From NCBI RefSeq assembly GCF_000526775.1, contig NZ_JAGS01000001.1, positions 2,418,001 through 2,482,000 on the forward strand: DNA of 64,000 nt. Direction: 5' to 3'. A program made the translations under genes and the position numbers. The stretch comes from Ruminococcus albus AD2013. Lineage in GTDB: Bacteria; Bacillota; Clostridia; Oscillospirales; Ruminococcaceae. Below are positions 16,751 to 24,594 of this stretch, in pieces. The stretch's first letter is position 1. The number at the start of each line of letters is the position of its first letter. The notes beneath the pieces were generated by a model. It was given only the letters and a program-made list of their open reading frames with translations, searched no databases and was not told the DNA's origin.

Positions 16751-18124
16751 TTACAGTCCGCCGTTGCAGTCGGCAAAACTGCGGAAGGCTTGTTTCATGG
16801 GTTCGTAAGTAAAGGTGAAAGAGCGCGGTGGCGAGGAGAGTTTGTTTATGTACACGCGGTCGTCCTCAAAGCACAGCTGAACCTCACCGTACTCATAAAC
16901 TTCGGCATTTACTGCGGGAATAATTGGTTCTGATATCACAAGCAGGGGGCGGCATCTGGAAAGCATAGCATCAAATGCACGAACATTCCGCTCGATACCT
17001 TTTTTCTTTGTGATGTAGGAATATTCCGATCCTTCCTCCATATCTCTTACGCCGCTGCTTTGTATGCAGGCATTTTCGGGGTCTACGATGATGGAGCAGG
17101 CAAATCTTCCGCCCTGAGGGTCGGTAGAATAATAAGGCTCTATCTGCCCCAGAACATACAGCGGCAGCCAGCTGATGATAGCTTCTACCATCTCATGGAC
17201 GCTTCTGTCGATGCTGTGGATTATTTTTATACGGGTGCCGCAGTTCAGGCAGACTTTCATCATGTTGACCCACAGCGTGCCGTAATCCCATGCAAGCCAG
17301 TCGATATTGAAATCGGAATACAGAAGTATCTCGCGGCTTTTGTTCTGAATAAGGTCATCAAGGAACCTTGCACAGCACTGCCGCAATCCGCTTGCACCGT
17401 AGTATTCTGACTTTATCTCATAATGCGGAACATCCGGCAGTTCATAATTTTCAGGCGAATCCTTTATATCATTCAACATCTTGATGAGCCATTTGACTGA
17501 CTGCAAATTCACAGGCATCTTCCTGTTGCTGAACCAGGTGAATATCTGCTCGGATATCTCGGCTGCGCGGTCTTCGTCCTTGCTGCCAATCAGGGTATAC
17601 ATCTTAGCTATCTTATTGTCGCTGTCAATATGTTCAGCCAGTGCCGAGCACAGCTTCATCAGCATCGATGTGCTTCTGACAGGTACTCTCTCCCCGTTGC
17701 GCATACGGCTGATATAAGAAGCATCAACGCCTATCATTCCGCTGAGTTCCTTGTTCGTAAGTTCTGCTATATCCATGAGACTGCAAAGTTTGTCCCCGAA
17801 CACGTTGTTCTCTGAACGTTCATCAGTGTCCGCAGAAGCATTATTGCCATCAAAAAGCCATACTGTCAGGGCAGAAATTATATTATCCTCACTGATATCC
17901 GCACATTTTATAATGCTACAAAGCTCACCCAGCCTGCTGTTGTCACAGCAGTAGTAGTAAATGCCCTCAACAAATTTTTTCACAGTGGTGCTTTTGCTCG
18001 TATAAGTTCTCGCGCCGCTCCTGAGTCTGCTGAAATTTGCGGGACTGCACCCCGAATATCCAGCGATAACACTGTTTTCGACATCCAGTTTTTTCAGCAG
18101 AAAAGCGACTTTCTTACTCAACAT
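16751..18124 (-). CDS. Two-HTH Xre-like regulator with a large C-terminal domain
   Basis: A 457-residue protein with a first HTH-like region near residues 10-60 (NSVIAGYSGCSPANFSRLRSG) and a clear Xre-type HTH near 115-165 (TNKELSGMIGVDASYISRMRNG). The C-terminal part (about 240-450) is a mixed alpha/beta domain I do not recognise; it contains REILLYSDFNIDWL and IKIIHSIDRSVHEMVEAI. The ATG at 18124 follows GAAAGGA. Its promoter is immediately preceded by an array of eight 10-bp repeats, and the same repeat type occurs at 22821-22870. Two HTHs in one chain would suit binding of tandem repeats, so autoregulation is a reasonable inference. Ligand unknown. Confidence 0.8.
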   Translation of the reverse strand: MLSKKVAFLLKKLDVENSVIAGYSGCSPANFSRLRSGARTYTSKSTTVKKFVEGIYYYCCDNSRLGELCSIIKCADISEDNIISALTVWLFDGNNASADTDERSENNVFGDKLCSLMDIAELTNKELSGMIGVDASYISRMRNGERVPVRSTSMLMKLCSALAEHIDSDNKIAKMYTLIGSKDEDRAAEISEQIFTWFSNRKMPVNLQSVKWLIKMLNDIKDSPENYELPDVPHYEIKSEYYGASGLRQCCARFLDDLIQNKSREILLYSDFNIDWLAWDYGTLWVNMMKVCLNCGTRIKIIHSIDRSVHEMVEAIISWLPLYVLGQIEPYYSTDPQGGRFACSIIVDPENACIQSSGVRDMEEGSEYSYITKKKGIERNVRAFDAMLSRCRPLLVISEPIIPAVNAEVYEYGEVQLCFEDDRVYINKLSSPPRSFTFTYEPMKQAFRSFADCNGGL

Positions 18125-18168
18125 CTGCCGTATTCCTTTCTTGCAGAAAATTACATAAATACAAAATT

Positions 18169-18197
18169 ATTATATCATATTTACCTGAGGATTACAA
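18169..18197 (-). promoter_or_regulatory. Promoter of the two-HTH regulator gene
   Basis: On the minus strand: TTGTAA (18192-18197), a 17-bp spacer and TATAAT (18169-18174). The weak -35 coincides with the last unit of the upstream 10-bp repeat array, the arrangement expected of an activator-dependent promoter. Confidence 0.75.
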
Positions 18198-18266
18198 GTG
18201 CTTACGGGATCATTCCACCGTATACGAGATCATACGACTTCATACGAAGGCATACCTGATGATACA
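18192..18266 (-). repeat. Array of about eight 10-bp phased repeats, consensus TCGTATGNNN
   Basis: Read on the minus strand, GTAT (or GTAA/GAAT) recurs every 10 bases eight times: TTGTAT, AGGTAT, TCGTAT, TCGTAT, TCGTAT, TGGAAT, CCGTAA, TTGTAA. The final unit is the -35 box. One repeat per helical turn places all sites on the same DNA face. It is too short and regular for CRISPR and is not low-complexity sequence. Confidence 0.8.
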
Positions 18267-18300
18267 AAAAGCACTTCTGCCATACAATGACAAAAGTGCT
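18266..18300 (-). terminator. Terminator of the ffh-rpsP-khpA operon
   Basis: A 7-bp stem (AGCACTT/AAGTGCT) with a long loop is followed on the minus strand by a T-run at 18266-18270. It lies 30 bases past the khpA stop and abuts the phased repeat array. Confidence 0.75.
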
Positions 18301-18329
18301 GAATATGCATATATCTCTTCGTCTGCGTA

Positions 18330-18563
18330 TCAGTCTATCTCGACCATGATCTTCTGACCTGAACGAGAAGCAGCAGCTCTCATAACAACGCGGATAGCCT
18401 TGGCGATCCTGCCCTGCTTGCCTATAACTCTGCCCATATCATCAGCCGCAACGTGCAGATGATATACGATAACGCCCTCATCGTTGGGTTCATCAGCAGA
18501 TACTTCAACAGCTGTCTTGTCTTCGACCAGATCGCTGACGATCGTTTTCAGTAATTCTTCCAT
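18330..18563 (-). CDS. khpA: KH-domain RNA-binding protein KhpA
   Basis: The 77-residue protein has the single KH domain of KhpA/YlqC with the GxxG loop in GRVIGKQGRIAKAIR. KhpA, with KhpB, binds RNA and affects cell elongation and mRNA regulation in Gram-positives. The ATG at 18563 has AAGGAG 8 bases upstream; the longer form from 18587 starts inside that leader. It follows rpsP, as in most Firmicutes, but the usual next genes rimM-trmD-rplS are absent: a terminator and the two-HTH regulator come instead. Confidence 0.93.
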   Translation of the reverse strand: MEELLKTIVSDLVEDKTAVEVSADEPNDEGVIVYHLHVAADDMGRVIGKQGRIAKAIRVVMRAAASRSGQKIMVEID

Positions 18564-18663
18564 AGTAAAGCTCCTTACCTCCCGCAAAAGTTATCGGTAA
18601 GGCAGATGCGGGATACGTTTACCTTACCGATCGGATCTTTATACAAAGCTTTCGGCTCGTATA

Positions 18664-18906
18664 TTACAGTGTGCCGTTCTTCTTCAGAATTGCCTTTACT
18701 GTATCGGTAGGCTGTGCGCCCTTAGCGATCCAGCTCTTTACCTTCTCGTCATCAACCTTTACCAGGGAAGGCTCCTTGGTAGGATCATAGTAGCCCAGCT
18801 CCTCGATAAATCTGCCATCTCTGGGATATCTGGAGTCAGCAACAACAAGTCTGTAGAAAGGTGCCTTCTTAGCGCCCATTCTTCTCAGTCTGATCTTAAC
18901 TGCCAT
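18664..18906 (-). CDS. rpsP: 30S ribosomal protein S16
   Basis: The 80-residue sequence is a full-length bacterial S16, with VKIRLRRMGAKKAPFYR at the start and DGRFIEELGYYDP in the middle. S16 assembles early into the 30S body. GGAGGTG precedes the ATG. Between it and ffh lie three small membrane protein genes, an unusual interruption of a conserved operon. Confidence 0.98.
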   Translation of the reverse strand: MAVKIRLRRMGAKKAPFYRLVVADSRYPRDGRFIEELGYYDPTKEPSLVKVDDEKVKSWIAKGAQPTDTVKAILKKNGTL

Positions 18907-18968
18907 TTGTATTCACCTCCATAAACTTTCCTTAATATATCAAAGCGGGGAACTCCGCATTGAAAACT

Positions 18969-19175
18969 TTATAACTTGACAAGCAACACGATACCGCCGA
19001 TCGTCCAGACTATGCCCGAAACGATGTACACTATCCGCGCCATCTTCTTGCCCTGCTGTTTTAAAGCACGCCGCATCTTGTAGCCTTTCCAGAACCATTT
19101 GCTGTCCGTCAGCACGCCTATCAGCTGATACAGACCCACAAGTATCATCACAATAGCTGTCAGTTTAACACCCAT
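18969..19175 (-). CDS. Small two-TM protein, Imm17-like (divergent copy)
   Basis: A 68-residue protein with two hydrophobic helices separated by a basic segment (WFWKGYKMRRALKQQGKKMARIVYI). It shares with the next two proteins the layout helix - DxxWF - basic - ARxxYI - helix and appears to be the most diverged of three tandem paralogs. The pattern resembles immunity protein 17 (Imm17) family members, small membrane proteins in toxin-immunity contexts; the assignment is tentative. GAGGGAGA lies upstream of the ATG. Confidence 0.7.
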   Translation of the reverse strand: MGVKLTAIVMILVGLYQLIGVLTDSKWFWKGYKMRRALKQQGKKMARIVYIVSGIVWTIGGIVLLVKL

Positions 19176-19202
19176 TGAAATTCTCCCTCTGTCAGGCTGT
19201 GA

Positions 19203-19412
19203 CTAGAATCCTGTAAAACACAATACAACACCCACAGCGATTAAGAACGCGCCAAGTCCCATATAGAACTTTCTTGCGCCGTCACGACCGAGTACTTTTA
19301 CCCAGAAACGCGCCTTGCTGTTGTTCATGAACCAGTCATAGTCCTTGTAAGCACAGAATATCGAAAATCCGCCTATCAATATGACTATCAAAGTCATAAG
19401 AGGATTACTCAT
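19203..19412 (-). CDS. Small two-TM protein, Imm17-like
   Basis: A 69-residue protein starting at the ATG at 19412 (GAGG 7 bases upstream). The motif KDYDWFMNN and then VKVLGRDGARKFYMGLG is shared almost residue for residue with the next gene. Two TM helices flank a basic loop. Likely Imm17 family; whether it neutralises a toxin is unknown, and no toxin gene is seen nearby. Confidence 0.72.
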   Translation of the reverse strand: MSNPLMTLIVILIGGFSIFCAYKDYDWFMNNSKARFWVKVLGRDGARKFYMGLGAFLIAVGVVLCFTGF

Positions 19413-19436
19413 GTACTCGCCTCGCATTATTTATAG

Positions 19437-19667
19437 CTAATCAGCATCCACAACTCCAAATATTCTGGCATAGTAAAAAAACATAGCCAACAGGATAATT
19501 ACCACACCAAATATGATATAAATCACTCTTGCGCCATTCCTGCCGATCAGTCTTACCCAACCCCGAACTGATTCACGGTTCATGAACCAGTCATAGTCCT
19601 TGCAAGCACAAAATATGTTAAACACGCCGACAGCTAATATCAAAGTTGGCAAAATAAATTTGCTCAT
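19437..19667 (-). CDS. Small two-TM protein, Imm17-like
   Basis: A 76-residue protein (ATG at 19667, GTGAGG upstream) with CKDYDWFMNRESVRGWV and LIGRNGARVIYIIFG between two helices. It is the first of three tandem paralogs inserted between ffh and rpsP on the same strand. The regular ~25-base spacing and separate ribosome sites suggest expansion by tandem duplication. Confidence 0.72.
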   Translation of the reverse strand: MSKFILPTLILAVGVFNIFCACKDYDWFMNRESVRGWVRLIGRNGARVIYIIFGVVIILLAMFFYYARIFGVVDAD

Positions 19668-19729
19668 ATCCAAACCTCACAAACAGACAGCAACTTCCGT
19701 AAGCAACAAGGTATAAATTCTGCTATATC

Positions 19730-21112
19730 TTATGTTCTAGGTGTATTGTTTTTGCCTGCTCCCAGACCTTTCAGCAGTGCCGCTCTCTTGCGTCTTGCGC
19801 TCTTGCCGTGCAGCATACCGCCGCCGATACCGAACTGCTTCATCATCTTCTTCATATCATCATACTGTTTCAGAAGCTGATTTACATCGGATACCTGTGT
19901 GCCGCTGCCCGCCGCGATACGTCTTTTGCGCTTGGGGTCGATTATTGCGGGCTTCTTGCGCTCTGCCTTGGTCATCGAATGTATGATAGCCTCGGTCTTT
20001 TTCAGCGCAGCTTCACCCATTTCAAGGTCCTCATCGGATACTTTATTTGCACCGGGCAGCATGGAGATAATGTTCTTAATACTGCCCATTTTGTGTATCT
20101 GCTTCATCTGTTCCAGCAGGTCGTCAAGGTCAAAACCTTCCTCCTGCATCTTCTTTGCAAGCTTCTCGGCTTCCTCTTCGTCGACCGTCTGGCTTGCCTT
20201 TTCGATAAGGGTGAGCATATCGCCCATACCCAATATTCTCGAAGCCATTCTTTCTGGGTGGAACGGCTCGAACTCGTCAAGCTTTTCGCCCATACCCACG
20301 AACTTGATAGGCTTACCTGTAACAGCAAGCACGGAAAGCGCCGCACCGCCACGTGTATCGGAATCGAGCTTTGTCAGTATAACGGAATCTATGCCCAGTG
20401 CTTCATCAAAGCTTGAAGCTACCTTGACAGCGTCCTGACCGATCATCGCATCGACTACCAGCATTATCTCGTTAGGCTCAGCTATCTTCTTGATATCCTT
20501 CAGCTCGTCCATCAGCTCTTCATCGATGTGCAGACGACCCGCTGTATCGATGATGACCAGATCATAGCCGTAGTCCTTAGCCTCTTTAAGACCTGCCTTG
20601 ACTATCTTGCGGGGGTCGATCTGACCCATCTCGAATACAGGCACCTCAGCCTTTTCTGCAACTATTTTCAGCTGATCGATAGCCGCAGGTCTGTAAACGT
20701 CCGCTGCTATCAGCAGAGGTCTGCTTCCCTGACGCTTGAACATCTTAGCCAGCTTAGCCGCATGGGTAGTTTTACCCGAACCCTGCAAGCCGCACATCAT
20801 GATAACGCAAGGCGGTTTGCTGGGGAAATTTATCTTTGAGTTTGCCTCGCCCATCAGCTTGACAAGCTCCTCATTAACTATCTTTATTACCTGCTGTGCG
20901 GGAGTAAGGCTCTTCAGCACGTCCTCACCGACACTTCTCTCGGTAACGTTAGCCACGAAATCCTTGACTACCTTATAGCTTACGTCCGCCTCCAGCAGAG
21001 CCATCTTGACCTCTTTCATAGCCTCCTTTACGTCGGCTTCGGTCAGTTTTCCTCTGCCTTTCAGCTTTTTGAAAACTCCGCCGAGCTTTTCGCTCAATCC
21101 TTCAAATGCCAT
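19730..21112 (-). CDS. ffh: Signal recognition particle GTPase Ffh
   Basis: The 460-residue protein has the full SRP54 architecture: N domain (1-90), GTPase G domain with GLQGSGKTT (about 108-116), ADVYRPAA, DTAGR and TKLDSDTRGG, then the methionine-rich M domain ending in MLHGKSARRKRAALLKG. It binds 4.5S RNA and signal sequences and delivers ribosomes to FtsY at the membrane. ylxM lies directly upstream, as in other Firmicutes. The C-terminal glycine-rich tail is short. Confidence 0.98.
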   Translation of the reverse strand: MAFEGLSEKLGGVFKKLKGRGKLTEADVKEAMKEVKMALLEADVSYKVVKDFVANVTERSVGEDVLKSLTPAQQVIKIVNEELVKLMGEANSKINFPSKPPCVIMMCGLQGSGKTTHAAKLAKMFKRQGSRPLLIAADVYRPAAIDQLKIVAEKAEVPVFEMGQIDPRKIVKAGLKEAKDYGYDLVIIDTAGRLHIDEELMDELKDIKKIAEPNEIMLVVDAMIGQDAVKVASSFDEALGIDSVILTKLDSDTRGGAALSVLAVTGKPIKFVGMGEKLDEFEPFHPERMASRILGMGDMLTLIEKASQTVDEEEAEKLAKKMQEEGFDLDDLLEQMKQIHKMGSIKNIISMLPGANKVSDEDLEMGEAALKKTEAIIHSMTKAERKKPAIIDPKRKRRIAAGSGTQVSDVNQLLKQYDDMKKMMKQFGIGGGMLHGKSARRKRAALLKGLGAGKNNTPRT

Positions 21113-21154
21113 AAGTCTGCCTCCCCATCCGTGGTATCTATAAGTACAAAGCCG

Positions 21155-21556
21155 TTATTCAGCGGCTTCTTCGCTGATCTCATCAGTTTCGTATTCAGCC
21201 AGCTTGCTGTCAAGATTTTCAAGCAGCACCACAGTCTTTTCGGCTATGGGTCTTGACATACTTATACGCTTGCACTCGTTGAATACGTCCAGCGCCTGTG
21301 CTTTAAGCTCTTTGAGCTCTTCCACATACGCCCTCTGCGCTTTCAGCAGACCGAGCTTTTCCTCATAATCCGCCAGCGCTTTTTCGCAGTGTTTTACCGC
21401 ATCATGAACGCCCTGTCTCGATATGCCGCATTCAGCTGCGATCTCACCAAGACTGAGGTCATCATTATAATACAGATCCATGATGTTGTACTGCTTTTCC
21501 GTCAGCAGTCTGCCATACAGATCGAGCAGGATATACATTTCAAAACTTTTTGCCAC
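21155..21556 (-). CDS. ylxM: YlxM/p13-like SRP-associated DNA-binding-type protein
   Basis: The 133-residue protein carries a sigma-70 region 4-like HTH (LSLGEIAAECGISRQGVHDAVK, residues about 34-55) and an acidic helical C-terminus. This is the UPF0122/YlxM family, always next to ffh, whose products modulate SRP function in streptococci. It is the first gene of the operon, with a strong promoter upstream. Confidence 0.95.
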   Translation of the reverse strand: MAKSFEMYILLDLYGRLLTEKQYNIMDLYYNDDLSLGEIAAECGISRQGVHDAVKHCEKALADYEEKLGLLKAQRAYVEELKELKAQALDVFNECKRISMSRPIAEKTVVLLENLDSKLAEYETDEISEEAAE

Positions 21557-21632
21557 GTTTATCCGCCCCTTTCTGACTTACTGCGAACTTTTTCGGATAG
21601 CTGTAAAGCATCACAGCTTTACAACGTTTCTT

Positions 21633-21661
21633 ATTATATACCACTTTTCTGCTTTTGTCAA
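21633..21661 (-). promoter_or_regulatory. Consensus promoter of the ylxM-ffh-rpsP operon
   Basis: On the minus strand: TTGACA (21656-21661), 17-bp spacer, TATAAT (21633-21638). A perfect hairpin TGTAAAGC/GCTTTACA (about 21602-21623) lies in the 5' leader just after the start site. Confidence 0.88.
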
Positions 21662-21785
21662 GAGGGTCAGAGCAAAAACATAAAATTTTACAATTTGTTA
21701 TATAAATACAGTTATTTATATGTTATAATATTTAGATACTAAATAATAGGATGATATGAAGATAAGAAAGAGGAGGGCTTTAGAA

Positions 21786-22751
21786 ATGATTACCTGTACA
21801 CTGAAAAACGACAAATACGAGATAAAGATACCCAGCCTTACCTACGGTACAGCGAATTTTGAGAGAAAGGACAATGACGAGACATATTTTTCCTTTATGG
21901 ATAAATATATCGAGCTCGGCGGATGGTGCATAGATACAGCCCGCGTTTACTGCGACTGGGTCGAGGACGGCGCTGATGTGAGCGAGACGGTAATCGGCAG
22001 ATGGCTTGAGGCCAGAAAGTGCCGCGACAAAGTGCTGATCTCCACCAAGGGCGGACACTACGATCTTGAGACACGCGAATCCCGCCTTGACAGAGCGAGC
22101 CTTGAAGCCGATCTTGCAAAGAGTCTTGAATGTCTGAAAACAGACTATGTTGATATATATTTTCTCCACCGTGATGATCCGCATATCCCTGTGGAGGAGA
22201 TAATGCCGATACTGAACGATATGTATCAGTCGGGAAAGATACATTTCATCGGTGTATCGAACTGGACTACCAAACGTATTGCTGAAGCTAACCGCTTTGC
22301 CCGCAAAAACGGCATGGAGCCTATACGCATCAGTCAGATAAATTATTCACTTGCACACGCCAGCACTGATATACTGGGCGACAATACCCTTGTATGCATG
22401 GATACTCAGGAATTCGGCTGGTACAGGCGCAACAATTTCCCTGTGATGGCATTTTCGCCACAGGCAAAAGGCTTTTTCGCTAAGCTTGCAAGGGGTGATG
22501 CTGCCACAAATCTTCCCGAGAGCCAGTTCGCTTCCACTGCGAACCTTGCGCGTCTTGCGAGGGTAAAGCAGCTTTGCGACAAGACAGGTACTCCCCCTGC
22601 AGTGGTACCTCTGGGCTATCTGAATAGTCAGCCTTTCTTTGTATCCTCGGTATTCGCGGTAACAAAGCTCTGGCAGATGGAAGAAAATATGGGAGCTCAG
22701 GACTTGGTATACGACGAAAAGACCCTTGCATTCCTTGATAACAGGATATGA
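21786..22751 (+). CDS. Aldo/keto reductase
   Basis: A 321-residue protein with the AKR barrel and catalytic tetrad D50, Y55 (IDTARVY), K88 (STKGG) and H128 (YFLHRDDP). These enzymes reduce aldehydes or ketones, or oxidise sugars, with NAD(P)H in the cytosol. The start at 21786 follows GAGGAGGG; an ATG at 21756 precedes that site. A terminator follows directly, so the gene is monocistronic. The substrate cannot be read; length and NWTTKRI/SQAKGFF-like features resemble sugar-type AKRs. Confidence 0.93.
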   Translation: MITCTLKNDKYEIKIPSLTYGTANFERKDNDETYFSFMDKYIELGGWCIDTARVYCDWVEDGADVSETVIGRWLEARKCRDKVLISTKGGHYDLETRESRLDRASLEADLAKSLECLKTDYVDIYFLHRDDPHIPVEEIMPILNDMYQSGKIHFIGVSNWTTKRIAEANRFARKNGMEPIRISQINYSLAHASTDILGDNTLVCMDTQEFGWYRRNNFPVMAFSPQAKGFFAKLARGDAATNLPESQFASTANLARLARVKQLCDKTGTPPAVVPLGYLNSQPFFVSSVFAVTKLWQMEENMGAQDLVYDEKTLAFLDNRI

Positions 22752-22757
22752 TATTAC

Positions 22758-22785
22758 AGACCGCTGATTTTCGGCGGTCTTTTTG
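22758..22785 (+). terminator. Terminator of the aldo/keto reductase gene
   Basis: A 7-bp stem AGACCGC/GCGGTCT (22758-22764 with 22774-22780) is followed by a T-run. Confidence 0.88.
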
Positions 22786-22820
22786 TTTATACGCAAGTGC
22801 TGCGATGGTATACCATTTTA

Positions 22821-22870
22821 TACGGTCGTATGCTGTCGTATATTTTCGTATATGGTTATCTTGTTTCGTA
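22821..22870 (+). repeat. Second array of 10-bp phased TCGTAT repeats
   Basis: CGTA ends at 22830, 22840, 22850 and 22870, with a degenerate unit between (TATC at 22857-22860) and weaker units upstream (GGTA at 22810, TTTA at 22820). Phase and motif equal those of the array at 18192-18266. It lies after the aldo/keto reductase terminator and upstream of a structured, apparently non-coding stretch. Confidence 0.78.
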
Positions 22871-22904
22871 TCTTCACGTGGGACATTCGATTTTGTTTAT
22901 GAAT

Positions 22905-23056
22905 GGACTGCGGTATCGGGTCGCCCCTTGCGGGTCGAGTCATCGGATTCGCTTCGCTGTCCGATGACTGGCGCGGCAATAATTTTACGCGGATAGTTTT
23001 GAGCGTAGACGTTTGTTTGTCCACGCTCTGTATGCCTATATTGCCGCGCCTTTTTT
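22905..23056 (+). ncRNA. Candidate structured small RNA with terminator
   Basis: The region has no plausible open frame but has strong nested structure: a perfect 9-bp hairpin (22939-22947 with 22960-22968), and a 12-bp stem (22970-22981 with 23039-23050) that encloses a 10-bp hairpin (23001-23010 with 23019-23028, one mismatch) and ends in six T's (23051-23056). The 5' end is only estimated; a phased repeat array stands just upstream. No known RNA family is recognised. Confidence 0.45.
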
Positions 23057-23118
23057 GTGGTCGGTTAGTTTGCTGTGCTATTTAAAGCTTTGTTGTCGCG
23101 TCGCTTTTGTGCCTTGAA

Positions 23119-23188
23119 TTGAGGGCTCTGCCCTCAAACTCCCGCAAGCCTGCTAGCGCGAGGCTTGACCGCGCGCTTTGATTCGCGG
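23119..23188. repeat. Cluster of short GC-rich hairpins (REP-like)
   Basis: Three perfect hairpins follow in series: TTGAGGGC/GCCCTCAA (23119-23137), CAAGCCT/AGGCTTG (23145-23167) and CCGCG/CGCGG (23169-23188). An ATTATGAATTATGAATT stretch follows near 23246-23262. No gene is present. The pattern looks like dispersed intergenic palindromes. Confidence 0.55.
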
Positions 23189-23298
23189 CTTAGTTTGTTT
23201 GGGACGCAGGTTTGCTGCCGCGAAATTCGCTTGTCCCGCCGGTAATTATGAATTATGAATTTCATGATGGCAGACTTTGTGAATTTATTTTTCGGTGC

Positions 23299-23327
23299 TT
23301 TACTTTTATGGTGATATGTGCTATAAT
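23299..23327 (+). promoter_or_regulatory. Promoter of the CobW operon
   Basis: TTTACT (23299-23304), 17-bp spacer, TATAAT (23322-23327), about 55 bases upstream of the first CobW gene. Confidence 0.7.
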
Positions 23328-23332
23328 AAAAA

Positions 23333-23354
23333 ATGAGAAATTGTATCATCTCAT
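23333..23354 (+). promoter_or_regulatory. Inverted repeat over the CobW operon start site
   Basis: ATGAGA-N10-TCTCAT begins 6 bases after the -10 box, covering the predicted transcription start. A repressor operator, perhaps for a metal-sensing regulator, is inferred from the position and the metal-chaperone genes downstream. It does not match the Bacillus Zur box that I know. Confidence 0.5.
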
Positions 23355-23388
23355 AATTATCAGATAGTTATTAGAAAGAAGTGTTTTT

Positions 23389-24594
23389 ATGACTAAGATC
23401 ACCATATTCAGCGGATTCCTCGGCGCAGGTAAGACCACGCTGATAAAAAAACTCATCGCTGAAGGCTATAACGGCGAAAAACTCGTGCTTATCGAGAACG
23501 AGTTCGGTCAGATAGGCATCGACGGCGGATTTTTGCAGGACGCAGGCGTTGAGATAACCGAGATGAATTCGGGCTGTATATGCTGTTCACTGGTGGGCGA
23601 TTTCGGCAAGGCACTGGTTCAGGTGCTGGAGACTTACAAGCCCGACCGTATCCTTATCGAGCCTTCGGGTGTCGGCAAGCTCAGCGACGTTATCAAGGCG
23701 GTGCAGGATATCCACGCACACGATGTTGTACTTGACGGCTTCACCACTGTTGTTGACGCCGCAAAGTGCAAGATGTACCAGAAGAATTTCGGTGAGTTCT
23801 TCAACAACCAGATAACTTACGCAAGCTGTCTGATACTCAGCCATACCAAAGGCGTTCCTCAGGACAAGCTTGATGATGTTGTTGCAAGGCTCCGCGCGCT
23901 GAATGACAAGGCTCCCATCGTTACTACCGACTGGGATCTGCTGACAGGCAAGCAGCTCACTGATGCCATGACACAGAAGAACACTCTCGATGATGAACTG
24001 AAAGCTCTGCTTGAAGAGGAACATGAGCATCACCATCACCACCACGATGAGGACGAACACGAACATCATCACCATCATCATGATGAGGAGGAGCATGAGC
24101 ACCACCATCACGAGCATGGCGAGGACTGCACCTGCGGTTGTCACGACCACGATCATGATCACGAGCATCACCACCATGACCACGATGAGCATGAACATCA
24201 TCATGATCACGATCACGAACATGAACACGATCATGACCATGAGCATCATCACCACGAGCACGGCGAGGACTGCACCTGCGGCTGTCACGACCACGATCAT
24301 CATCACCACCACGCTGATGAAGTATTCACCAGCTGGGGCAGAGAGACTGCAAAGAAGTTTACAGCCGATGAGATACGCGCCGCTCTTGAAGCTCTGGAAG
24401 ACGAAAAGAAGTACGGCTATGTACTGCGTGCAAAAGGCATTGTTGAAGGCACTGACGGCACATGGATACACTACGACTATGTTCCCGGCGTGCCCGATGT
24501 AAGAACAGGTTCTGCAAGCACTATCGGCAGACTGTGCGTTATCGGCTCACAGCTTAACGAAGAAGCTGTGTCGGAGCTTTTCGGGGTACAGTGA
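23389..24594 (+). CDS. CobW/G3E-family GTPase with a long His-rich insert
   Basis: The 401-residue protein has a P-loop GFLGAGKTT (10-18), ENEFGQIGID, the CxCC metal site (C63, C65, C66 in SGCICCS) and EPSGVGKL. A histidine/aspartate/glutamate-rich segment (about 208-311) contains two copies of HGEDCTCGCHDHDH; a CobW C-terminal domain follows. Proteins of this type (YciC/ZNG1-like) insert or buffer zinc or other transition metals in the cytosol. The usual NKxD guanine motif is replaced by SHTKG, as happens in some members. It is the first gene of a three-gene set that ends with another CobW GTPase. Confidence 0.93.
   Translation: MTKITIFSGFLGAGKTTLIKKLIAEGYNGEKLVLIENEFGQIGIDGGFLQDAGVEITEMNSGCICCSLVGDFGKALVQVLETYKPDRILIEPSGVGKLSDVIKAVQDIHAHDVVLDGFTTVVDAAKCKMYQKNFGEFFNNQITYASCLILSHTKGVPQDKLDDVVARLRALNDKAPIVTTDWDLLTGKQLTDAMTQKNTLDDELKALLEEEHEHHHHHHDEDEHEHHHHHHDEEEHEHHHHEHGEDCTCGCHDHDHDHEHHHHDHDEHEHHHDHDHEHEHDHDHEHHHHEHGEDCTCGCHDHDHHHHHADEVFTSWGRETAKKFTADEIRAALEALEDEKKYGYVLRAKGIVEGTDGTWIHYDYVPGVPDVRTGSASTIGRLCVIGSQLNEEAVSELFGVQ

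Noticed and set aside
18192..18266. CRISPR array
   Set aside because: Units are 10 bp with no unique spacers of 25-40 bp and no cas genes are present.
22939..23056. Riboswitch for the CobW gene
   Set aside because: The structure ends in a terminator about 330 bases before the gene, and the CobW operon has its own promoter at 23299-23327.
23587..24502. Long alternative frames across the His-rich CobW region
   Set aside because: They are by-products of CAT/CAC/GAT repeats in the His-rich segment; the translations are Met/Val/Thr repeats without a ribosome site.
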